From positions 1 through 64,000 of the forward strand of contig DXKH01000071.1 of assembly GCA_019415335.1 (NCBI GenBank): 64,000 bases of DNA, read 5' to 3'. This DNA comes from Citrobacter sp. (GTDB lineage Bacteria; Pseudomonadota; Gammaproteobacteria; Enterobacterales; Enterobacteriaceae). The notes under the pieces were generated by a model. The model ran no database searches. It was not told the DNA's origin and saw only the letters and a program-made list of their open reading frames with translations. Of this stretch, positions 21,973 to 32,852 are shown piece after piece. The position numbers and the translations under genes were made by a program. Within the stretch, counting starts at the first letter, position 1; each line of letters begins with the position of its first letter.

Positions 21973-24504
21973 TTAGTTACTGCCGAACATGTCCTTAATC
22001 CAACCCGCCACGCCGTCGCTGTCTTTCTTCTCTTCCTTCGGCGGCTGTTGTTGCTGCTGTTGCTGTGGCTGAGAAGATTGATCGAACGGGTTCCCGGTCG
22101 GTTGCTGCTGCATCTCGCCCTGTTGGCAGAGCGAGTCGGGATCGGAAGTCCAGACCGGCAACGTACGCATACCGCCACTGCAGACAAAGTTGCCGTCATA
22201 GTCGACACCCATCTCCGCAATATCCTCCGGTGGCGTCAGCGTCAGCGGCGTCGGCGTCTGGTTAGCCAGATAGCGCTGATAAATCGACATCGCCCCGCTC
22301 GCCCCGTACAGCTTCGTCGGCTGGTTGTTATCGCGACCCACCCAGGTGATGGTCACCTGACTGCCGTCAATACCGGCAAACCAGGTATCGACGTTGTTGT
22401 TCGTGGTCCCGGTTTTACCCGCCAGATGCAGATTCGGATACTTCGCGCCCAGCTGACGACCCGTGCCACGCTGCACAACCTGCTGCATCGTCCACAGCGT
22501 CATATAGGCGGCCTGAGCCGGAACGGCACGCTCCGCCTGCGGGAAGCTCTGGTACAGCACCGTGCCGTCTTCAGCAATGACCGAACGCAGCGCGGAAAGC
22601 GGCGCACGGTTACCACCGCTGGCGATCGTCTGGAACGCCTGTGCCACTTCAATCGGCGTCAGGTTCAGCGCCCCCAGCAGCATGGCCGGAACCGGATGCA
22701 ACTGCTCTTTCGGCACACCCAGCTTCAGCCAGGTGTCGGTAACAGCCGGTAGGCCGAGTGCCATCCCCAGATTGACCGTCGGTACGTTCATAGAGCGCGT
22801 CAACGCATCCACCAGCATCACTTTTCCGCTTTCGCTGTAGCGACGGTCATCGTTCTGCGGCGACCACACCTGACCGTTTGGCTGGCGCAGCGCAATCGGC
22901 GCATCGGCAATCCAGGTATTCAGGCGATAGATTTTCGGCTGGCTCAGTGCGGTCAGATAGGTCGCCGGTTTGGCCAGTGAACCAATCGAACGACGCGCCT
23001 GCATCGCGCGGTTATAGCCAGCGAACTGTGGCTCCGCGCCGCCGACCATGGCGCGAACTTCACCACTGAAGCGGTCAACCACGACAATCGCCGTTTCCAG
23101 ATCGCTCAGCTTGCGCTGTTTCTTCAGTTCCGGAATGCCATCAACGGCGGCTTTCTCGGCGGCATCCTGGGCGACAGAGTCAAAGGTGGTGAAGATCTTC
23201 ACGCCGGAGAGATCTTTCACTTTATCACCCAGCTTCGCCTGCAATTCCTGACGCACCATCTGCATAAACGCGGGCTGTGGTGAGATCACCCCACCGCGCG
23301 GCTGCACGCCTAACGGACGCGCGCTCAGCATGTCGTACAGTTCCTGATCGATCACCTGCTGTTGTTGCAGCAGACGCAGCACCAGGTTACGGCGTTCAAG
23401 CGCCAGTTTCGGGTTACGCCACGGGTTGTAGATCGACGCCCCTTTCACCATCCCCACCAGCAGCGCCTGCTGATCAAGACTCAGTTCTTCCACCGGGCGA
23501 CCAAAGTAGTACAGGCTCGCCAGCGGGAAGCCGCGGATTTCGTTATCACCGCTCTGACCGAGATACACCTCGTTCATATACAGCTCAAGAATGCGATCTT
23601 TGCTGTAGCGCGCATCCATCAACAGCGCCATATAGGCTTCGTTGGCCTTACGCCAGTACGAACGCTCGCTGGAGAGGAACAGGTTTTTCACCAGTTGTTG
23701 GGTCAGAGTACTTGCCCCCTGCACCGTGCGTCCGGCGGTCAGGTTCGCCAGCACCGCACGACCGATGGAGTACAGACTCACCCCGTCATGCTCATAGAAA
23801 TGACGGTCTTCGGTCGCCAGCAGCGTATCCACCAGCAGATCCGGGAAGCCACTGCGCGGGACAAACAGACGCTGTTCGCCGTTTGGCGACGAGAGCATCG
23901 TGATCAGGCGCGGATCGAGACGGAAGAAACCGAACTGGCGGTTGTTATCCATGTTGACGATCGTGTCCAGACGACCACCATCGAACGTCAGACGCGCGCG
24001 CACCTGACCCTCTTTGCTGTCCGGGAAATCAAACGGACGGCGGATCATCTCAATGCTGTTGGCCTGCACGGTAAACTCGCCAGGCCGTGTCATCTTGCTG
24101 ACCTGACGGTACTGGGTAGCTTCCAGCAGCTTAACCATTTCGTTTTTGCTGACCGACATTTCCGGCTCAAGGTTGACCATCCGGCCATACACTGCCGCCG
24201 GCAGCTGCCAGACTTTGCCATCGATACGGCTACGGATTTTTTGATCCAGATAGACGCCGTAGATGGCAAGCAGTACCGCAAAAACAATCGCAATTTTCAG
24301 CAGCAGCCACAACCAGCCGCGCTTACCACGAGGCTTACGCCCTTTGCCTTTACCTTTACGCGGCATCGGTTCTTCATCCTCATAGTCATCATCATAATCG
24401 TCGTCATACTCATCATCTCTGAGCTGGCGACGGCTCACCTTTTGTTTCACCGGACGCGTGGGTTTCCCTTTGCGTCCAATTGGCTCGCGGTCATTCCCGG
24501 CCAT
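21973..24504 (-). CDS. mrcB: penicillin-binding protein 1B (glycosyltransferase/transpeptidase)
   Basis: Class A PBP that polymerises and cross-links peptidoglycan in the periplasm, anchored in the inner membrane and activated by LpoB. The 843-residue product has a cytosolic Asp/Tyr/Lys-rich tail, one membrane segment (about 64-86, [19 protein letters not shown]), a UB2H domain, and a GT51 domain with the catalytic Glu in [12 protein letters not shown]. The transpeptidase carries SIGSLAKP (SxxK) and KTGTTNN (KTG). The C-terminus is glutamine-rich (a run of about eight Gln). The start MAGNDREP at 24504 is the alpha-form start; six extra codons lie upstream. Confidence 0.96.
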   Translation of the reverse strand: MAGNDREPIGRKGKPTRPVKQKVSRRQLRDDEYDDDYDDDYEDEEPMPRKGKGKGRKPRGKRGWLWLLLKIAIVFAVLLAIYGVYLDQKIRSRIDGKVWQLPAAVYGRMVNLEPEMSVSKNEMVKLLEATQYRQVSKMTRPGEFTVQANSIEMIRRPFDFPDSKEGQVRARLTFDGGRLDTIVNMDNNRQFGFFRLDPRLITMLSSPNGEQRLFVPRSGFPDLLVDTLLATEDRHFYEHDGVSLYSIGRAVLANLTAGRTVQGASTLTQQLVKNLFLSSERSYWRKANEAYMALLMDARYSKDRILELYMNEVYLGQSGDNEIRGFPLASLYYFGRPVEELSLDQQALLVGMVKGASIYNPWRNPKLALERRNLVLRLLQQQQVIDQELYDMLSARPLGVQPRGGVISPQPAFMQMVRQELQAKLGDKVKDLSGVKIFTTFDSVAQDAAEKAAVDGIPELKKQRKLSDLETAIVVVDRFSGEVRAMVGGAEPQFAGYNRAMQARRSIGSLAKPATYLTALSQPKIYRLNTWIADAPIALRQPNGQVWSPQNDDRRYSESGKVMLVDALTRSMNVPTVNLGMALGLPAVTDTWLKLGVPKEQLHPVPAMLLGALNLTPIEVAQAFQTIASGGNRAPLSALRSVIAEDGTVLYQSFPQAERAVPAQAAYMTLWTMQQVVQRGTGRQLGAKYPNLHLAGKTGTTNNNVDTWFAGIDGSQVTITWVGRDNNQPTKLYGASGAMSIYQRYLANQTPTPLTLTPPEDIAEMGVDYDGNFVCSGGMRTLPVWTSDPDSLCQQGEMQQQPTGNPFDQSSQPQQQQQQQPPKEEKKDSDGVAGWIKDMFGSN

Positions 24505-24599
24505 GCTTTTTCTCCGCAACATTCAGGCGCAAAGGCCTGATTCTCTGTTCTTCCGTCAGCAGACAGAAGAAGAAATCTCTCAATTTTACTGCTCTTTTT

Positions 24600-24631
24600 C
24601 CGGATGCGGCGTAAATACCTTATTCGGCCTA
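24600..24631. repeat. single REP unit overlapping the hrpB stop
   Basis: CCGGATGCGGCGT through CTTATTCGGCCTA is one REP palindrome. Its last bases supply the minus-strand TAG stop codon of hrpB (24629-24631), so the repeat abuts and slightly overlaps the coding region. Confidence 0.75.
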
Positions 24632-27058
24632 TGAATACTTTTTGGTTCGCCGCGTCGGTGCCGTGTTCGCCGGATCGTCCGGCCAGACATGTTTGGGATA
24701 GCGCCCTTTCATCTCTTTTTGCACGTCGCGATACGACCCCTGCCAGAACGCAGCCAAATCCCGGGTGATCTGCAACGGTCGCTGCGCGGGGGACAAAAGC
24801 TCCAGCACCAGCGGCACACGGCCCTCAGCAATCGTCGGCGTGCGGGCCTCGCCAAACATCTCCTGCATTCTGACCGCCAGCGCCGGCGGATTATCTTCGT
24901 GATAACGAATGGCGATCCGGCTTCCCGTCGGCACAGTGTAATGTGTGGGTAACGAACTCACCAGACGTTGCTGCTGGGAATAATCCAGTAATCCGCTCAA
25001 TGCCTGGTGAACATCCAGCGATTTCAGGCCGCGCAGCGAATGCACGCCGCTCATATGCGGCAGCAGCCAGTTCTCCAGCGTGGCCAGCAATGCCCGATCG
25101 TCTACCGCAGGCCAGTCGTACTCCGGTAGCCATTTCGCCGCACAATGCAGGCGCAAGCGCAGTTGTTCTGCCGCAGGCGTCCAGTTGAGCACGCTCAGGC
25201 CTTTATCGCGGATGCCGTTAAGCATCGCCAGATGCAACTCCTCTTCGGACGGTTTTGCCAGCGGCTGGACTTTAACCGTCAGTTCGCCTATCCGCAGTCT
25301 GCGCCAGGCTTTCAGCGTCCCCAGCGCCTCATCCCACTCAATGGTATCAGACTGCTGTAAAAGCTCAGGGCAACGCTGGACAAGCGCGTCGATGTCGAGC
25401 GGTAGTGCCAGCAGGATCCGCGCATCCGGCGAAGTGCTGCCCTGTAATAACAGCGGCGCAATCAGCCAGTCGTGCCGCCCCAGCGCATCATCGGCGTCCA
25501 GCGCCGCGCCCATGCCATTGGCCAGTTGATAACGCCCGTCCTGGCTGCGTCGACGCGCGATGCGATCGGCAAAAGCCTGGGCCAGCAGCGGAGCAATGCG
25601 CGACGCATCCGCTTCGCCGTTACGGACCTTCAGACGTTTGAGAAGTTGCTGACTGCGCTGCTGCCAGGCGGGCTGATAGCGGGAAAACGCCACACCAAGA
25701 TCGGTATTGCCCATCCGCGGCGGCTCTTCAAGAATGGCGGCCAGCTTTGCCGCCGTGGCCGCCTCATCGGGCGTGGAAGCACTGACTAACATCGCGGCCA
25801 GGCGCGGGTCGTTACCCAACGCCGCCATTTTTTGTCCCGTTGCACTGAGTTGTTCGCCATCCAGCGCGCCCAGCATATGCAGTAATCGTTTCGCCGCCTG
25901 CACGTTGACGGCGGGCGGCAGATCCAGCCAGGTGAGTTGCGCGGGATCGCGACATCCCCACTGCAACAACTCCATCAGCAAACCGGAGAGATCGCTGTGC
26001 AACATCTCAGGATCCCCCTGAGCGGCTGCGCGTTCTGCCTGCTCTTTGGCCAGCAGATGCAAACAAATCCCCGGTTCCAGACGTCCGGCACGGCCGGCGC
26101 GCTGGGTCATTGAGGCCTGGCTGATGCGCTGCGTGATAAGCCGTGTCAACCCGGTGCGCGCGTCAAACCGCGCCACCCGCTCCTGGGCGCAATCCACCAC
26201 CAGTCGAATGCCTTCAATGGTCAGACTGGTCTCGGCAATATTGGTTGCCAGCACAACTTTGCGCATCCCTTCCGGGGCCGGCAAAATCGCTTTACGCTGA
26301 TCGTTGAGCGACAGCGCGCCATACAGCGGACACAGCAACACATCGCTGCCGACTCGCGAACTTAATTGTTCCTGTACGCGCAGGATCTCCCCGACGCCGG
26401 GTAAAAACAGCAACAGCGAGCCGGGCTCTTTGCGTAGCAGTTCGGCGCAGGCAATCGCTACGGCTTCGTCGAAACGCAATTGCGACGCCAGCGGCTGATA
26501 ACGACGCTCAACGGGAAAGGCGCGCCCTTCGGAAACAATCACCGGCGCATCCGGCAGGCACTGTTGCAGACGATCGTTATCCAGCGTGGCGGACATAATC
26601 AGCAGTTTGAGATCGTCGCGCAGCCCTTGCTGCACATCCAGCAGCAGCGCCAGCGCGAGATCCGCCTGCAAACTGCGTTCGTGAAATTCATCGAGGATCA
26701 CCAGCCCAACGCCGCTAAGTTCCGGGTCACGCTGGATCATACGCGTCAGAACCCCTTCGGTGACCACCTCAAGCCGTGTTGTTGGCCCGATGCAGGATTG
26801 CGCCCGCATCCGGTAGCCGACCGTCTCACCAGGCTTTTCATTGAGCAGTTCCGCAAGCCTTTGCGCCACGTTACGCGCCGCCAGACGGCGCGGTTCCAAC
26901 AGGATAATCCGCCCTTCGATCCCTTTATGCGCCAGAAACTGTAGCGGCAACCAGGTTGACTTACCGGCCCCCGTCGGCGCGCTCAGCAGTACCTGCGGCG
27001 CAGAATCCAGAGCGGTAAGCAATTCAGGCAGTACAGCGGCAACAGGTAACGACGTCAC
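24629..27058 (-). CDS. hrpB: ATP-dependent DEAH-box helicase HrpB
   Basis: DEAH/RHA-type RNA helicase of unproven physiological role. The 809-residue product has Walker A SAPTGAGKST (about 24-33), the Walker B variant LDEFHERS (about 120, DEFH in place of DEAH), SAT motif III (MSATLDN), and the C-terminal helicase motif QRAGRAGRLEPG. A basic tail ends RRTKKYS. I chose the GTG at 27058, which has a good CTGGAG ribosome-binding site and gives the E. coli length. An ATG 15 codons upstream (27103) has a poor site. Confidence 0.9.
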   Translation of the reverse strand: MTSLPVAAVLPELLTALDSAPQVLLSAPTGAGKSTWLPLQFLAHKGIEGRIILLEPRRLAARNVAQRLAELLNEKPGETVGYRMRAQSCIGPTTRLEVVTEGVLTRMIQRDPELSGVGLVILDEFHERSLQADLALALLLDVQQGLRDDLKLLIMSATLDNDRLQQCLPDAPVIVSEGRAFPVERRYQPLASQLRFDEAVAIACAELLRKEPGSLLLFLPGVGEILRVQEQLSSRVGSDVLLCPLYGALSLNDQRKAILPAPEGMRKVVLATNIAETSLTIEGIRLVVDCAQERVARFDARTGLTRLITQRISQASMTQRAGRAGRLEPGICLHLLAKEQAERAAAQGDPEMLHSDLSGLLMELLQWGCRDPAQLTWLDLPPAVNVQAAKRLLHMLGALDGEQLSATGQKMAALGNDPRLAAMLVSASTPDEAATAAKLAAILEEPPRMGNTDLGVAFSRYQPAWQQRSQQLLKRLKVRNGEADASRIAPLLAQAFADRIARRRSQDGRYQLANGMGAALDADDALGRHDWLIAPLLLQGSTSPDARILLALPLDIDALVQRCPELLQQSDTIEWDEALGTLKAWRRLRIGELTVKVQPLAKPSEEELHLAMLNGIRDKGLSVLNWTPAAEQLRLRLHCAAKWLPEYDWPAVDDRALLATLENWLLPHMSGVHSLRGLKSLDVHQALSGLLDYSQQQRLVSSLPTHYTVPTGSRIAIRYHEDNPPALAVRMQEMFGEARTPTIAEGRVPLVLELLSPAQRPLQITRDLAAFWQGSYRDVQKEMKGRYPKHVWPDDPANTAPTRRTKKYS

Positions 27059-27131
27059 AAATGGCTCCAGAGGGTTAACATTCTTCGCGCCGCATTGTAG
27101 CATCGCGTTAATTCATAACCGAGTACCTAAG

Positions 27132-27662
27132 ATGTCTGAGCCGAAACGGCTGTTCTTTGCCATCGAACTGCCTGCTACCGTACGTGAGCAAATTATCTCG
27201 TGGCGAGCGGTGCATTTTCCCCCTGAAGCGGGGCGACTGGTCGCGGCCGAAAACCTGCATTTAACGCTGGCGTTTTTAGGCGATGTGAGCGCTGACAAAC
27301 AACAGGCGCTGATCGCCCTTGCCGGACGCATTCGCCAGCCCGGTTTTACGCTCAATCTCGATGATGCCGGGCAGTGGTTACGCTCTCGCGTAGTCTGGCT
27401 GGGGACGCGTCAGTCCCCGCGTGGGCTATTGCAACTGGCCAATATTCTGCGAGCCCAGGCGGCGCGCAGCGGTTGTTACCAGAGTCCGCAGCCGTTTCAT
27501 CCGCACGTGACGCTATTGCGCGATGCCAGTCACGCCGTGGCGATCCCGCCGCCTGGCTTTTGCTGGTCATTTCCGGTGACGGAATTTGCCCTGTATGCCT
27601 CTTCTTTTTCCCGGGGACGCACGCGTTACACCAAACTTCAGCGCTGGACGCTCACCGAATAA
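27132..27662 (+). CDS. thpR: RNA 2',3'-cyclic phosphodiesterase (2H phosphoesterase)
   Basis: 2H-family enzyme that opens 2',3'-cyclic phosphates on RNA and can ligate tRNA halves in vitro (formerly LigT). The 176-residue product carries both signature tetrapeptides, HLTL (about 43-46) and HVTL (within HPHVTLL, about 125), which supply the two catalytic histidines. The ATG at 27132 gives MSEPKRLFFAIELP, matching E. coli. It is divergent from hrpB, and sfsA follows after 15 bp. Confidence 0.94.
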   Translation: MSEPKRLFFAIELPATVREQIISWRAVHFPPEAGRLVAAENLHLTLAFLGDVSADKQQALIALAGRIRQPGFTLNLDDAGQWLRSRVVWLGTRQSPRGLLQLANILRAQAARSGCYQSPQPFHPHVTLLRDASHAVAIPPPGFCWSFPVTEFALYASSFSRGRTRYTKLQRWTLTE

Positions 27663-27677
27663 TAAAGGAAATACGTG

Positions 27678-28382
27678 ATGCACTTTACTCCCCCTCTCCA
27701 GCGCGCGACCCTGGTTCAGCGATATAAACGCTTTTTAGCCGATGTGATCACACCTGACGGGACTGAACTCACGCTACACTGCCCCAATACCGGGGCGATG
27801 ACCGGGTGCGCAACGCCGGGTGATACGGTCTGGTATTCGACGTCGGAGAACAGTAAACGCAAATATCCGCACACCTGGGAATTAACCCAAACCCAGACGG
27901 GCGCGTTAATTTGTGTAAATACGTTATGGGCTAACAGACTGACGAAAGAAGCCATTGAACAGGGACGCGTTTCAGAACTTTCAGGCTATTCCACGCTGAA
28001 AAGCGAAGTAAAATACGGTGCCGAACGGAGCCGCATTGATTTTATGTTACAGGCAGATTCACGGCCTGACTGCTATATTGAAGTGAAATCGGTAACGTTA
28101 GCGGAAAAGGATTTTGGTTATTTTCCCGATGCCATCACTGAACGAGGTCAGAAACATCTTCGGGAACTGATGAGCGTAGCGGCTGAGGGCAAACGCGCAG
28201 TGATTTTCTTTGCCGTCCTGCACTCCGCCATTACACGGTTTTCACCCGCGCGCCATATTGACGCGAAATATGCGCAACTATTGTTCGAAGCACAGCGTAA
28301 GGGGGTAGAAATTCTGGTTTATAAAGCGGAACTTTCTGCCGATAGTATGACTCTGATAGAGCCATTAACTGTCACTTTATAG
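27678..28382 (+). CDS. sfsA: SfsA family DNA/RNA nuclease-like protein
   Basis: Named for sugar fermentation stimulation when overexpressed in E. coli; the family has an OB-fold plus a PD-(D/E)XK-like nuclease fold, and the real role is unclear. The 234-residue product shows the nuclease-like core [10 protein letters not shown] ... [10 protein letters not shown] (about 115-140) and [16 protein letters not shown] lies immediately before the ATG in frame; the ATG at 27678 is better spaced from AAAGGAA. It probably shares a transcript with thpR. Confidence 0.93.
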   Translation: MHFTPPLQRATLVQRYKRFLADVITPDGTELTLHCPNTGAMTGCATPGDTVWYSTSENSKRKYPHTWELTQTQTGALICVNTLWANRLTKEAIEQGRVSELSGYSTLKSEVKYGAERSRIDFMLQADSRPDCYIEVKSVTLAEKDFGYFPDAITERGQKHLRELMSVAAEGKRAVIFFAVLHSAITRFSPARHIDAKYAQLLFEAQRKGVEILVYKAELSADSMTLIEPLTVTL

Positions 28383-28470
28383 TGTTGTAAACAATTGGTT
28401 ATTTAGTATTCTGGTCGCGTGCGCAAATACGCTTTTCCTCACAGGGTTGTCAAGTGTTACGTTTAGTTAA

Positions 28471-28499
28471 TTGCTATCCGGAAAAGCATCTGCTATTTA
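28471..28499 (+). promoter_or_regulatory. putative promoter of dksA
   Basis: TTGCTA (28471-28476), 17 bp, then TATTTA (28494-28499) preceded by TGC, an extended -10 arrangement. It lies 60-90 bp upstream of the dksA ATG. Confidence 0.45.
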
Positions 28500-28559
28500 T
28501 AGCGACCTGATTTTTCCCCCGAACATGGGGATCGATAGTGCGTGTTAAGGAGAAGCAAC

Positions 28560-29015
28560 ATGCAAGAAGGGCAAAACCGTAAAACATCGTCCCTGAGTAT
28601 TCTCGCCATCGCTGGGGTGGAGCCGTACCAGGAGAAACCGGGCGAAGAGTATATGAACGAAGCCCAGCTGTCGCACTTCAGGCGTATTCTTGAAGCATGG
28701 CGTAATCAACTTAGGGATGAAGTCGATCGCACCGTTACTCATATGCAGGATGAAGCTGCCAACTTCCCGGATCCGGTAGACCGTGCCGCACAGGAAGAAG
28801 AGTTCAGCCTTGAACTGCGTAACCGTGACCGTGAGCGCAAACTGATCAAAAAGATCGAGAAAACGCTGAAGAAGGTTGAAGACGAAGATTTCGGCTACTG
28901 CGAATCCTGCGGTGTGGAAATTGGTATTCGTCGCCTGGAAGCGCGTCCAACAGCCGATCTGTGCATCGACTGCAAAACGCTGGCTGAAATTCGCGAAAAA
29001 CAAATGGCAGGCTAA
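28560..29015 (+). CDS. dksA: RNA polymerase-binding transcription factor DksA
   Basis: Binds the RNA polymerase secondary channel and, with ppGpp, mediates the stringent response. The 151-residue product matches the E. coli length. It has a globular part and a coiled-coil (about 33-110), with the Asp pair for the tip in THMQDEAAN, and a zinc finger formed by CESCG (about 114-117) and CIDCK (about 135-138). The ATG at 28560 is preceded by AAGGAG. A strong terminator follows, and gluQ begins 64 bp after the stop. Confidence 0.97.
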   Translation: MQEGQNRKTSSLSILAIAGVEPYQEKPGEEYMNEAQLSHFRRILEAWRNQLRDEVDRTVTHMQDEAANFPDPVDRAAQEEEFSLELRNRDRERKLIKKIEKTLKKVEDEDFGYCESCGVEIGIRRLEARPTADLCIDCKTLAEIREKQMAG

Positions 29016-29038
29016 GGCCTGGCGTTTAAAACGTTTAC

Positions 29039-29071
29039 AACAGGCGGGGCTTTCCCCGCCTGTTCATTTTT
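29039..29071 (+). terminator. terminator after dksA
   Basis: A perfect 11-bp stem AACAGGCGGGG / CCCCGCCTGTT with a CTTT loop, followed by a short T-rich stretch. It ends 9 bp before the gluQ start, so any read-through mRNA would place gluQ's ribosome-binding site right beside the hairpin. Confidence 0.85.
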
Positions 29072-29079
29072 ACGCAAAG

Positions 29080-29976
29080 ATGACTGACTCACACTATATT
29101 GGCCGATTCGCCCCGTCACCTTCCGGTGAACTGCATTTTGGCTCCCTCATTGCTGCGCTGGGCAGCTACTTACAGGCTCGCGCCCGTCAGGGAATATGGC
29201 GAGTACGCATAGAAGATATTGATCCCCCTCGTGAAGTTCCCGGTGCCGCTGACACTATTCTGCGTCAACTGGAACATTACGGCCTGCACTGGGATGGCGA
29301 CATTTTATGGCAGTCGCAGCGCCATGACGCTTACCGCGACGCGCTCGCCTGGTTATATGAACAAGGGCTGAGCTACTACTGCACCTGTACCCGTGGGCGG
29401 ATCCAGAGCATTGGCGGGATTTATGACGGTCACTGCCGCGAGTTGCATCACGGGCCGGAACAGGCGGCAGTGCGGATTAAACAGCAGCATCCCGTCACCC
29501 GTTTTCATGATCGGCTGCGCGGAGACATTCAGGCTGACGAACGACTGGCGAGAGAAGATTTCATTATCCATCGCCGTGACGGGCTGTTCGCCTATAACCT
29601 GGCGGTGGTGGTAGATGACCACTTTCAGGGAGTCAGCGAAATTGTACGCGGTGCCGATTTGATCGAACCGACGGTGCGACAAATTTCGCTGTACCAGCAG
29701 TTCGGCTGGACGCCCCCGGACTATATTCATCTGCCGCTGGCGCTCAATGAACAAGGCGCTAAACTTTCCAAACAGAATCATGCCCCTGCCTTGCCGCATG
29801 GTGATCCGCGTCCCGTGCTTCTGGAGGCGCTGCGCTTCCTTGGGCAACCGGCTGATTTGCCGTGGCAGGAGATGCGCGTCGACGAGATTCTGGCATCCGC
29901 CGTGGCAAACTGGACGCTTTCGACGGTACCTGAATCGGCGATTGTAAATCCGGCATTCTCAAATACGTCGTGCTGA
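29080..29976 (+). CDS. gluQ: glutamyl-Q tRNA(Asp) synthetase
   Basis: Truncated glutamyl-tRNA synthetase paralogue that attaches glutamate to queuosine in the anticodon of tRNA-Asp. The 298-residue product contains only the Rossmann catalytic half: a HIGH-like ELHFGSL (about 18-24), zinc ligands YYCTCTR and GHCREL (about 100-120), and a KMSKS-like AKLSKQN (about 230). No anticodon-binding domain is present, which is normal for the family. The start [10 protein letters not shown] is chosen because it follows the dksA terminator; E. coli annotations extend about 10 residues upstream. Confidence 0.93.
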   Translation: MTDSHYIGRFAPSPSGELHFGSLIAALGSYLQARARQGIWRVRIEDIDPPREVPGAADTILRQLEHYGLHWDGDILWQSQRHDAYRDALAWLYEQGLSYYCTCTRGRIQSIGGIYDGHCRELHHGPEQAAVRIKQQHPVTRFHDRLRGDIQADERLAREDFIIHRRDGLFAYNLAVVVDDHFQGVSEIVRGADLIEPTVRQISLYQQFGWTPPDYIHLPLALNEQGAKLSKQNHAPALPHGDPRPVLLEALRFLGQPADLPWQEMRVDEILASAVANWTLSTVPESAIVNPAFSNTSC

Positions 29977-30056
29977 GCTATGATTAGCCGCTATTTTTAC
30001 ACAGCAAACGATTTGAACTGAATTCTGAATATTGTTTGACACTACCGAGGTGCACT

Positions 30057-31454
30057 ATTTTTACCCGAGTCGCTAATTTTTGCCGCAAGGTGCTAAGCCG
30101 AGAGGAGAGCGAGGCCGAAATTGCCGTCGCCCGTCCGCGTATGACGGTCATCCCGCGCGAGCAGCACGCTATTTCACGCAAAGATATCAGTGAAAATGCC
30201 CTGAAGGTAATGTACAGGCTGAATAAAGCGGGATACGAAGCCTGGCTGGTTGGCGGCGGCGTCCGCGACCTTCTGCTCGGCAAAAAACCGAAAGATTTTG
30301 ACGTCACGACCAATGCGACGCCCGACCAGGTGCGCAAACTGTTTCGCAACTGTCGCCTTGTAGGCCGCCGTTTCCGTCTGGCACACGTCATGTTTGGCCC
30401 GGAAATTATTGAAGTCGCCACCTTTCGTGGTCATCACGAAGGCAGCGAAAGCGACCGCACCACGTCCCAGCGCGGACAAAACGGGATGCTGCTGCGCGAC
30501 AACATTTTCGGCTCTATCGAAGAAGACGCCCAGCGCCGTGACTTCACCATTAACAGCCTTTATTACAGCGTCGCTGATTTTACCGTTCGCGACTACGTCG
30601 GCGGCATGCAGGACCTGGAAGATGGCGTAATCCGCCTGATTGGCGATCCCGAAACCCGCTACCGCGAAGATCCGGTGCGGATGCTGCGTGCGGTGCGTTT
30701 CGCGGCGAAGCTCGATATGCAGATCAGCCCGGAAACGGCAGAGCCGATCCCACGCCTGGCCACGCTGCTTAACGATATCCCGCCCGCGCGCCTGTTTGAA
30801 GAAGCGTTGAAGCTGCTACAGGCAGGTTACGGCTATGAAACCTATAAAAAGCTGCGCGAATACAGCCTGTTCCAGCCGCTGTTCCCGACCATCACGCGCT
30901 ATTTCACCGAGAATGGCGACAGCGCAATGGAACGCATCATCGCGCAGGTATTGAAAAATACTGATAACCGCATTCATAACGACATGCGCGTTAACCCGGC
31001 CTTCCTGTTTGCCGCGATGTTCTGGTATCCGCTGCTGGAAATGGCGCAGAAAATTGCCCAGGAAAGCGGTCTGGCTTACTACGACGCGTTCGCGCTGGCG
31101 ATGAATGAAGTACTCGATGAAGCTTGCCGTTCGCTGGCGATCCCGAAACGTCTCACCTCGCTGACCCGTGATATCTGGCAGCTACAGCTGCGTATGTCCC
31201 GTCGTCAGGGTAAACGCGCGTGGAAGCTGATGGAGCATCCGAAATTCCGCGCCGCGTATGATTTACTCGCCCTGCGTGCCGAAGTGGAAAACAATGCCGA
31301 GCTGCAGCGTCTGGCGCAGTGGTGGGGCGAATTCCAGGTTTCCGCGCCACCAGAGCAGAAAGGCATGCTGAACGAGCTGGATGAAGATCCGTCCCCGCGC
31401 CGTCGTCACCGTCGTCCGCGCAAGCGCGCGCCGCGTCGTGAAGGAACGGCATGA
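30057..31454 (+). CDS. pcnB: poly(A) polymerase I, with ATT start codon
   Basis: Adds 3' poly(A) tails that promote RNA decay and plasmid copy control. The product is 465 residues, exactly the E. coli length, if translation begins at ATT (30057). The reading is then (M)[20 protein letters not shown], with a GAGG Shine-Dalgarno 5 bp upstream. No ATG gives a full-length product: the first in-frame ATG is about 28 codons in, and a TTG at 30036 lacks a site. Nucleotidyltransferase core: [10 protein letters not shown] and [11 protein letters not shown] (about 58-80). The tail is Arg-rich ([15 protein letters not shown]). The stop overlaps folK by 4 bp. Confidence 0.93.
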   Translation: MFTRVANFCRKVLSREESEAEIAVARPRMTVIPREQHAISRKDISENALKVMYRLNKAGYEAWLVGGGVRDLLLGKKPKDFDVTTNATPDQVRKLFRNCRLVGRRFRLAHVMFGPEIIEVATFRGHHEGSESDRTTSQRGQNGMLLRDNIFGSIEEDAQRRDFTINSLYYSVADFTVRDYVGGMQDLEDGVIRLIGDPETRYREDPVRMLRAVRFAAKLDMQISPETAEPIPRLATLLNDIPPARLFEEALKLLQAGYGYETYKKLREYSLFQPLFPTITRYFTENGDSAMERIIAQVLKNTDNRIHNDMRVNPAFLFAAMFWYPLLEMAQKIAQESGLAYYDAFALAMNEVLDEACRSLAIPKRLTSLTRDIWQLQLRMSRRQGKRAWKLMEHPKFRAAYDLLALRAEVENNAELQRLAQWWGEFQVSAPPEQKGMLNELDEDPSPRRRHRRPRKRAPRREGTA

Positions 31455-31930
31455 CCCTCGTTTACATCGCGCTGGGCAGCAATCTGGCCTCTCCCCTGGA
31501 GCAGGTCAATGCTGCCATCAACGCGATAGGCGAGATCCCCGAAAGCCGGATTGTTGCTATCTCTTCTTTTTATCGAACCCCACCGCTGGGTCCACAGGAT
31601 CAGCCTGATTACCTGAACGCCGCCGTGGCGCTGGAAACAACGCTCGAACCGGAACCCCTGCTCGACCACACCCAGCGCATCGAACTCCAGCAGGGCCGGG
31701 TACGTAAGGCCGAACGCTGGGGACCGCGCACGTTAGATCTGGATATCATGCTGTTTGGCGATCGCGTCATCAACAGCGAACGCCTGACCGTGCCGCACTA
31801 CGACATGAAAAATCGCGGTTTTATGCTCTGGCCGCTGTTTGAAATCGCCCCTGACCTGCACTTCCCTGACGGCCTCTCACTGCATCAGGTACTCGCTCAC
31901 CTTGGCGCGGAAAAACCCGCTCGCTGGTAA
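31451..31930 (+). CDS. folK: 6-hydroxymethyl-7,8-dihydropterin pyrophosphokinase
   Basis: Transfers pyrophosphate from ATP to 6-hydroxymethyl-dihydropterin in folate synthesis. The 159-residue product has the E. coli length, with the family motifs [11 protein letters not shown] (about 4-14), the pterin/ATP loop [16 protein letters not shown], and the magnesium ligands in [13 protein letters not shown] (Asp95/Asp97 region). The ATGA overlap with pcnB indicates translational coupling. Confidence 0.97.
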   Translation: MTLVYIALGSNLASPLEQVNAAINAIGEIPESRIVAISSFYRTPPLGPQDQPDYLNAAVALETTLEPEPLLDHTQRIELQQGRVRKAERWGPRTLDLDIMLFGDRVINSERLTVPHYDMKNRGFMLWPLFEIAPDLHFPDGLSLHQVLAHLGAEKPARW

Positions 31931-31986
31931 TGGCCCTAACCTCATTTCCTGTTTATTGCTTTCGCGCAAACAGTTGCTTAAAACAA

Positions 31987-32014
31987 TTGCCCCCCTGAAT
32001 GTGACTGTTAGAAT
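31987..32014 (+). promoter_or_regulatory. putative promoter of panBC
   Basis: TTGCCC (31987-31992), 16 bp, then TAGAAT (32009-32014) preceded by TGT, an extended -10 form, 36 bp upstream of the panB ATG. It sits in the 119-bp folK-panB gap. Confidence 0.5.
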
Positions 32015-32049
32015 GCCGATAAATATGACGTTCACCATCAGGAAATGTT

Positions 32050-32841
32050 ATGAAACCGACCACCATCTCGCTGTTGCAGAAGTGCAAACAAGAGAAAAAA
32101 CGCTTCGCCACCATTACTGCCTATGACTACAGCTTCGCCAGACTGTTTGCCGACGAAGGGATCAATGTGATGCTGGTCGGGGATTCCCTGGGGATGACGG
32201 TACAAGGGCATGACTCCACCCTGCCGGTGACCGTTGAAGATATCGCTTACCACACACGTGCAGTGCGTCGCGGCGCGCCGAATTGCCTGCTGCTCGCCGA
32301 TCTACCGTTTATGGCTTACGCGACGCCGGAACAGGCCTTTGAAAATTCAGCCATCGTCATGCGCGCGGGCGCGAACATGGTCAAGATTGAAGGCGGTGCC
32401 TGGCTGGTGGATACCGTGAAAATGCTCACCGAGCGCGCGGTTCCCGTCTGCGGGCACCTGGGACTGACGCCACAATCGGTCAATATCTTCGGTGGCTATA
32501 AAATTCAGGGCCGTGGCGATGCCGGGCAAGTTTTGCTGGACGATGCCCTGGCGCTGGAAGCCGCAGGCGCACAGCTCATCGTGCTGGAATGCGTCCCGGT
32601 TGAGTTGGCCAAACGCGTGACTGACGCGCTCTCTATTCCGGTTATCGGCATCGGTGCTGGCAACGTGACCGACGGACAAATTTTAGTGATGCACGACGCC
32701 TTTGGCATCACCGGAGGCCATATTCCGAAATTTGCCAAAAATTTCCTTACGGAAGCAGGCGACATGCGCGCTGCGGTACGGCAGTATATTGCCGAGGTTG
32801 AGTCCGGCGTCTATCCGGGCGAAGAACACAGTTTCCATTAA
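32050..32841 (+). CDS. panB: 3-methyl-2-oxobutanoate hydroxymethyltransferase
   Basis: First committed step to pantothenate: adds a hydroxymethyl group from methylene-THF to 2-ketoisovalerate, giving ketopantoate. The 263-residue product has the TIM-barrel family signatures [27 protein letters not shown] (metal-binding Asp, about 44), IKIEGG-type MVKIEGGAW and [10 protein letters not shown]. It is one residue shorter than remembered E. coli PanB (a change in the RGDAGQVLL loop). The panC Shine-Dalgarno AGGAG begins right at the panB stop. Confidence 0.96.
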   Translation: MKPTTISLLQKCKQEKKRFATITAYDYSFARLFADEGINVMLVGDSLGMTVQGHDSTLPVTVEDIAYHTRAVRRGAPNCLLLADLPFMAYATPEQAFENSAIVMRAGANMVKIEGGAWLVDTVKMLTERAVPVCGHLGLTPQSVNIFGGYKIQGRGDAGQVLLDDALALEAAGAQLIVLECVPVELAKRVTDALSIPVIGIGAGNVTDGQILVMHDAFGITGGHIPKFAKNFLTEAGDMRAAVRQYIAEVESGVYPGEEHSFH

Positions 32842-32852
32842 GGAGTCTTGTT

